Source: Afipia sp. P52-10
Lineage (GTDB): Bacteria; Pseudomonadota; Alphaproteobacteria; Rhizobiales; Xanthobacteraceae
Length of the DNA stretch: 64,000 nt
Assembly (NCBI RefSeq): GCF_000516555.1
Contig: NZ_AZSJ01000003.1
Coordinates: forward strand, 2,226,663-2,290,662
Reading direction: 5' to 3'
Shown: piece by piece, positions 60,164 to 64,000 of the stretch
How the letters are laid out: each line of letters opens with the position of its first letter
Numbering within the stretch: the first letter of the stretch is position 1
The notes under the pieces: generated by a model
The model's input: only the letters and a program-made list of their open reading frames with translations
The model's database searches: none
What the model was told of the DNA's origin: nothing
Program-made: the position numbers and the translations under genes

Positions 60164-61528
60164 ATGACCACCCGGCGCGATAGCAGCCTCTTTCAGACGT
60201 CTCCATCCCTGATCATCACCCGCCGGCAGACGCTGGCACTCGGCGCGGGCCTTACAGCTCTCGCGGCAGGCCTGCCGCGTCTGGCTGGGGCGCAGACTTC
60301 GCTGAAGGTCGAGGGCGGCGAGATCAAGCCGATTCCGATCGCCATTCCGAACTTCGTGCCGGGTACGCCGGCCGATGGCGAAGTGGCTGCAGGCGTCACC
60401 CAGGTCATTACCAACAACCTGCGCCGGAGCGGCCTGTTCATCCCGATCGACCAGGCGGCCTACCTCGAAAAGATCACCAACATCGACGTGCCGCCGCAAT
60501 TCCAGAGCTGGCGGGCGATCAATGCCCAGGCGCTGGTAACGGGCCGTATCACCCGTCAGCCGGACGGCCGGCTGAAGGCGGAATTCCGCTTGTGGGACAT
60601 CTTCTCCGGTCAGCAGCAGACCGGGCATCAATACTTCACGGCTGCGGAGTTCTGGCGCCGCATCGCCCACATCATTTCGGACCAGGTCTACGAGCGCCTG
60701 ACCGGTGAGAAGGGCTATTTCGACACCCGCATCGTGTTCGTCGATGAAAGCGGCGCCAAGGACCGGCGCGTCAAGCGCCTCGCGATCATGGATCAGGACG
60801 GCGCCAACGTGCGCTATCTGACGCGCGGCGAAGACCTGGTGCTGACGCCGCGGTTTTCGCCGTCCACGCAGGAGATTACTTACATGGCGTTCGGCCAGGG
60901 GGATCCGCGCGTGCTGCTGTACAACATCGAGACCGGCCAGCGTGAAACGGTCGGCAACTTCCCCGGCATGACGTTCGCACCGCGGTTCTCGCCGGACGGC
61001 CAGCGCGTGATCATGAGTCTGCAGCAGGGCGGCAATGCCAACCTGTTCGTGATGGATCTGCGTTCGAAATCAACGACGCGGCTCACCGACACGCCGGCGA
61101 TCGACACTTCGCCGTGCTATTCGCCGGACGGATCGCGCATCTGCTTTGAATCTGATCGCGGTGGCAAGCAGCAGATCTACGTGATGTCCGCCGGCGGCGG
61201 ACCCGCGCAGCGCATTTCGTTCGGCGAAGGCAACTACTCGACGCCGGTCTGGTCGCCGCGCAACGATTTCATCGCTTTCACCAAGCAGGGCGGTGGCAGT
61301 TTCGCGATCGGCATCATGAAGCCGGACGGCTCCGGCGAGCGCATTCTGACGTCGGGCTTCCATAACGAGGGACCGACGTTTGCGCCGAACGGCCGCGTGT
61401 TGATGTTCTTCCGCGATACCGGTGCCGGGCCCGCGCTGTACACCGTCGATGTGACGGGGCGTAACGAGCAGCGGGTGCCGACGCCGAGCTTTGCGTCCGA
61501 TCCGGCCTGGTCGCCGCTGTTGTCGTAA
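60164..61528 (+). CDS. tolB: Tol-Pal system protein TolB
   Basis: A 454-residue periplasmic TolB. The N-terminal domain ([44 protein letters not shown]) is followed by a six-bladed beta-propeller with repeated SPDG/SPDGQRV and FAPRFSPDG motifs. The signal peptide ([30 protein letters not shown]) begins with a twin-arginine-like TRRQTLALG. TolB contacts Pal and TolA. The gene ends the tol cluster here: a terminator follows and pal is not present. Confidence 0.93.
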   Translation: MTTRRDSSLFQTSPSLIITRRQTLALGAGLTALAAGLPRLAGAQTSLKVEGGEIKPIPIAIPNFVPGTPADGEVAAGVTQVITNNLRRSGLFIPIDQAAYLEKITNIDVPPQFQSWRAINAQALVTGRITRQPDGRLKAEFRLWDIFSGQQQTGHQYFTAAEFWRRIAHIISDQVYERLTGEKGYFDTRIVFVDESGAKDRRVKRLAIMDQDGANVRYLTRGEDLVLTPRFSPSTQEITYMAFGQGDPRVLLYNIETGQRETVGNFPGMTFAPRFSPDGQRVIMSLQQGGNANLFVMDLRSKSTTRLTDTPAIDTSPCYSPDGSRICFESDRGGKQQIYVMSAGGGPAQRISFGEGNYSTPVWSPRNDFIAFTKQGGGSFAIGIMKPDGSGERILTSGFHNEGPTFAPNGRVLMFFRDTGAGPALYTVDVTGRNEQRVPTPSFASDPAWSPLLS

Positions 61529-61595
61529 CGGCTGTCGCGGTCCGCTCGGCGCGACAGTGCTGGCAACGTCCTCCCTGACGCAACATCCTTTAGAG

Positions 61596-61628
61596 CAATG
61601 CCCGGCGTGAGCCGGGCATTGTCGTTTT
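61596..61628 (+). terminator. Terminator downstream of tolB (bidirectional shape)
   Basis: CAATGCCCGGC-GTGA-GCCGGGCATTG, an 11-bp perfect stem, followed by TCGTTTT. Serves tolB on the plus strand and probably the MFS gene on the minus strand. Confidence 0.9.
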
Positions 61629-61648
61629 CGGATACCGGCCTCTTGGCC

Positions 61649-63049
61649 TCAGGTGATGATCTCGTCGAGATCCTTGCCGGCGTGTTCGGGCACCATGAAC
61701 ATCACGCCGATCGCCATCGCCACCATCAGCACCGGGATGCACAGGAACGACAGTGCGAACGAGCCCGTTGCCTGCTGCAGGGCCACCGTCACGAACGGGA
61801 ACAGGACGAAACCGACGAAGTAGGCGATGGCCCAGACGACGCCGTTGGCGGCGCCGCGGATGCGAGTCGGAAACACCTCGGCCGTCAGCGTCGTGCTCGG
61901 ACCCCAGAAGCCAAGGAAGCCGAAGCTCCAGGCAAGCCCGAACACCCAGAGCAGGAGATGGTTCTCGGTGTAGACCCACAGCGTCATGAAGATCGCCCCC
62001 TCGAGCAGCGTGACGACGAAGGCGACGCGGCGGCCGATCTTGTCGGCGAGCCAGCCCGCGAGACATAGGCCGAAGAAGCCGGAAATGCCCCAGAACAGAT
62101 AGAACAGGCTGTATTCGGCCGTGCTCCAGTGTTTCTCGGTGGCGAGATAAAGCGGCATCCAGCCGCCGACGGTGCCGAAGATCGCTGTCGACGAGCAGGC
62201 GATGAACAGCGCGACCAGCGTGGCCGGCAGCACGTCGGGCATGAACACCTGGCGAATGCCGACCGCCTTCGCCTTGTTGAACCACTGGCTGTCCTCGTCG
62301 CTGACCCGGCCGCCGCTTTCCAGCGTCTGGGCGATGCGGCGCTTGCGATCCTGCGCGCGGACCCAGTACGGCGATTCGGGACAGGTGGCGCGGACATAGA
62401 TCGCCAGCAAGGCGATGATGCCGGGCACGACCACGGCAGCGCGCCAGCCCCAATCGGTGGCGAAGGTGAAGGTGATGGCGCCGGCCAGCGAGGCGCCGAG
62501 CGCCCATGTCGAACGCGTGACGCTGATGACGCGGCCGCGGAATTTCGCCGGCCAGGTTTCGGCGACCAGCATCGACCCCAGCGCCCACTCGCCGGCGAGT
62601 GCGAACGACACGATACAGCGGGCGATGACGAACACAGCGAAGGTCGGGGACAGCGCCACCACCGGCATCAACAGCGAGAACAGTGCGATGTTGACCGCAA
62701 GCAGCGTGCGGCGACCGAGCCGGTCGGCGAGCCATGGCCAGAAGTAGAGCCCAAGGATGCTGAACAGCAGCGCGAACTGCAGGCTCCATCGATACTCCGG
62801 TACCGACAACGCGAATTCCTTGATCACCATCGGCGAAATCAGCGCGAAGATCACGCCGTCCATCCCGTCGAAGCCCCAGCCCAGGGCGTTGGCGGTGGCG
62901 ATATGCCAATGCGTCGGCGTCAGCTTCTCGCCGCTTTCGGCGACGGCGCGGTAGTTCGCGTTCTGCAGGTGCTGTTGTTCGAGCGGTCCGGCTTCGCCGT
63001 TTGACGTGGCCGCATGGTCAGCCGCGCCATCCGCGGTGATGGTGCTCAT
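61649..63049 (-). CDS. MFS transporter (sugar/organic-acid porter type)
   Basis: A 466-residue, twelve-helix major-facilitator protein with a hydrophilic 50-residue N terminus. GFDGMDGVIFALISPMV is the usual helix 1; the A-motif appears as LADRLGRRTLLAVNIALFS after helix 2 and LADKIGRRVAFVVTLLEG after helix 8; FALAGEWALGSMLVAETWPAKFRGRVISV and AEVFPTRIRGAANGVVWAIAYFVG are helix 4-5 and 10-11 signatures. The R-G-x-x-x-R pattern suggests the aromatic-acid or sugar symporter group; the cargo is not identified. Convergent with tolB. Confidence 0.9.
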   Translation of the reverse strand: MSTITADGAADHAATSNGEAGPLEQQHLQNANYRAVAESGEKLTPTHWHIATANALGWGFDGMDGVIFALISPMVIKEFALSVPEYRWSLQFALLFSILGLYFWPWLADRLGRRTLLAVNIALFSLLMPVVALSPTFAVFVIARCIVSFALAGEWALGSMLVAETWPAKFRGRVISVTRSTWALGASLAGAITFTFATDWGWRAAVVVPGIIALLAIYVRATCPESPYWVRAQDRKRRIAQTLESGGRVSDEDSQWFNKAKAVGIRQVFMPDVLPATLVALFIACSSTAIFGTVGGWMPLYLATEKHWSTAEYSLFYLFWGISGFFGLCLAGWLADKIGRRVAFVVTLLEGAIFMTLWVYTENHLLLWVFGLAWSFGFLGFWGPSTTLTAEVFPTRIRGAANGVVWAIAYFVGFVLFPFVTVALQQATGSFALSFLCIPVLMVAMAIGVMFMVPEHAGKDLDEIIT

Positions 63050-63225
63050 GCATATCCTCCCGAGCCGTGCGTCCCGCGTGGGGACGCCTCTTGTGTGGCC
63101 GGCTCTTCTGTACGGAGCCGGTCATTGAAGGCTGACCCAGGATCATCCCTGCGACAAGAGCGTTACTCGGCCGCGACGCATGTGCAAGACGCAAGGGTCG
63201 AGGTTCCGCGCGGCTGCGGGCGCGT

Positions 63226-64000
63226 CTAATCCGCGAGCTTGACCAGCATCTTGCCGGTGTTTTTGCCATTCAGCAGCCCGATCAGTGCGCGGGGAGCGTT
63301 GGTGATGCCATCCACGATCGTTTCCTGGTACTTGATCTTGCCGCTCTTCAGCCAGCCGGTCATGTCCTCGGTGAACTTAGCGCGCAGGTGCGGAAAATCG
63401 TCGGCGGTGAAGCCGCGGATCATCACGCGGCCATAGATGATGTTCGACAAGGTGTTGATCGGCGCGGACAGGGCCCCGGGGTTGTTATAGGCCGAGACCA
63501 TGCCGCACACCGGGATGCGCCCGAGCAGGTTCATGCGCGGCAGCGCGGCGTTGAGATGGTCGCCGCCGACGTTGTCGAAGTAGACGTCGATGCCCTTCGT
63601 CGCTGCCTGCTTGAGCGCATCGCGGATCGGCTGCTTCTTGTAATTGATGACGACGTCGAGGCCGAGCGACGTCAGCCAGGCCACCTTGTCGTCGGAGCCG
63701 GTCGAGCCGATCACCCGGCAGCCTTTGATCTTGGCGATCTGGGCCACGATCGAGCCGACGGAGCCCGCTGCCGTGGACACGAACACCTGCTCGCCGTCCT
63801 TCAGCTTGCCGATCTCGAGCAGCCCGCCATAAGCGACGAAACCGCCGTTGCCGAGCACATGCATGTAGACGGTCAGCGGCAGAGCCGGATCGGGCGTCAG
63901 CTTGGTGACGCCCTTGCCGTCGGACACGAGATGCTGGCGGAACGACAGCCGGTGCTGGACGATGTCGCCCTCCTTGAACGCCGGGTTCTTCGATTGCGTC
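63226..64000 (-). CDS. NADP-dependent oxidoreductase (CurA/PTGR-like MDR), 5' end missing
   Basis: The C-terminal 258 or so residues of a zinc-free medium-chain reductase, frame open to the window edge. KEGDIVQHRLSFRQHLVSDG, VYMHVLGNGGFVAYGGLLEIGKLKDGEQVFVSTAAGSVGSIVAQIAKIKGCRVIGSTGSDDK (Rossmann NADP site) and VDVYFDNVGGDHLNAALPRMNLLGRIPVCGMVSAYN are typical of NADP-dependent alkenal/curcumin reductases. The C-terminal RGFTADDFPHLRAKFTEDMTGWLKSGKIKY is also family-like. Function by homology: reduces alpha,beta-unsaturated carbonyls. Confidence 0.88.
   Translation of the reverse strand, partial: TQSKNPAFKEGDIVQHRLSFRQHLVSDGKGVTKLTPDPALPLTVYMHVLGNGGFVAYGGLLEIGKLKDGEQVFVSTAAGSVGSIVAQIAKIKGCRVIGSTGSDDKVAWLTSLGLDVVINYKKQPIRDALKQAATKGIDVYFDNVGGDHLNAALPRMNLLGRIPVCGMVSAYNNPGALSAPINTLSNIIYGRVMIRGFTADDFPHLRAKFTEDMTGWLKSGKIKYQETIVDGITNAPRALIGLLNGKNTGKMLVKLAD

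Overview
The window is chromosomal DNA of a GC-rich alphaproteobacterium, most likely a member of the Nitrobacteraceae/Bradyrhizobiaceae (Bradyrhizobium, Rhodopseudomonas or Afipia type). The evidence is the gene content (TrcR/DUF1013, RcdA/DUF1465, DUF1192, DUF4164 next to ZapA, a 6S RNA near zapA and the 5-formyl-THF cyclo-ligase gene, a kinase-like homoserine kinase, the tkt-gap-pgk-fba order) and several dispersed palindromes of the kind common in that family. I see no rRNA, tRNA, CRISPR array, integrase or transposase gene. Almost all of the sequence is ordinary core genome.

Layout. 1-5.2 kb: end of a VOC protein, a GNAT enzyme, an ECF42-type sigma factor with its DGPF (YCII-like) partner and two matching promoter-like sites, and an acyl-CoA synthetase. 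5.2-8.8 kb: a translationally coupled minus-strand cassette of a polytopic membrane protein, a HAD-UbiA fusion and GtrA, probably for polyprenyl-phosphate-linked sugar chemistry. 9-14.5 kb: a CorC/HlyC family protein, a TPR protein, propionyl-CoA synthetase, three copies of a 208-bp palindrome-ended repeat, and a small lipoprotein. 14.7-20.8 kb: trcR, ispH, thrB-rnhA, a peroxiredoxin, a lone DsbD-N-like protein, yqgE. 21-26.8 kb: a large c-di-GMP protein with a degenerate GGDEF and intact EAL, a quinone oxidoreductase, DUF1192, a candidate MmgR-like sRNA, rcdA, rpmE. 27-36.2 kb: an MsbA-like ABC exporter, a MotA/OmpA-like pair, a MATE pump behind a 25-bp palindrome, an inositol-phosphatase family protein, a Sel1 protein overlapping thiE, and a GNAT. 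36.4-42.4 kb: tkt-gap-pgk-fba with hairpin repeats between the genes. 42.4-46 kb: a structured intergenic element, DUF4164-zapA, yciB/ispZ, 6S RNA, the cyclo-ligase gene and a YmdB-type phosphoesterase. 46-53.4 kb: a Tat-exported MBL-fold protein, yebC, a Nudix gene broken by an amber codon, ruvCAB, a CDF protein, a Tat phosphoesterase, ybgC. 53.4-57.5 kb: a regulator-rich block (DUF1348, three TetR proteins, GST, DUF2852) that separates ybgC from tolQ. 58-61.6 kb: tolQRAB, ending in a terminator with no pal. 61.6-64 kb: an MFS transporter and a partial NADP-dependent oxidoreductase.

Functionally the window combines housekeeping systems (Holliday junction processing, Tol envelope machinery, central carbon metabolism, isoprenoid and threonine synthesis, cell-cycle control by TrcR and RcdA) with small regulated accessory modules. 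The most interesting material is regulatory and non-coding: paired ECF42-like promoters, operator palindromes in front of the MATE, DUF1348, GST/TetR and DUF2852 genes, a likely MmgR-family sRNA, 6S RNA, a 72-nt three-way-junction element between tkt and the DUF4164-zapA pair, and repeats whose stems differ between copies by compensatory changes.
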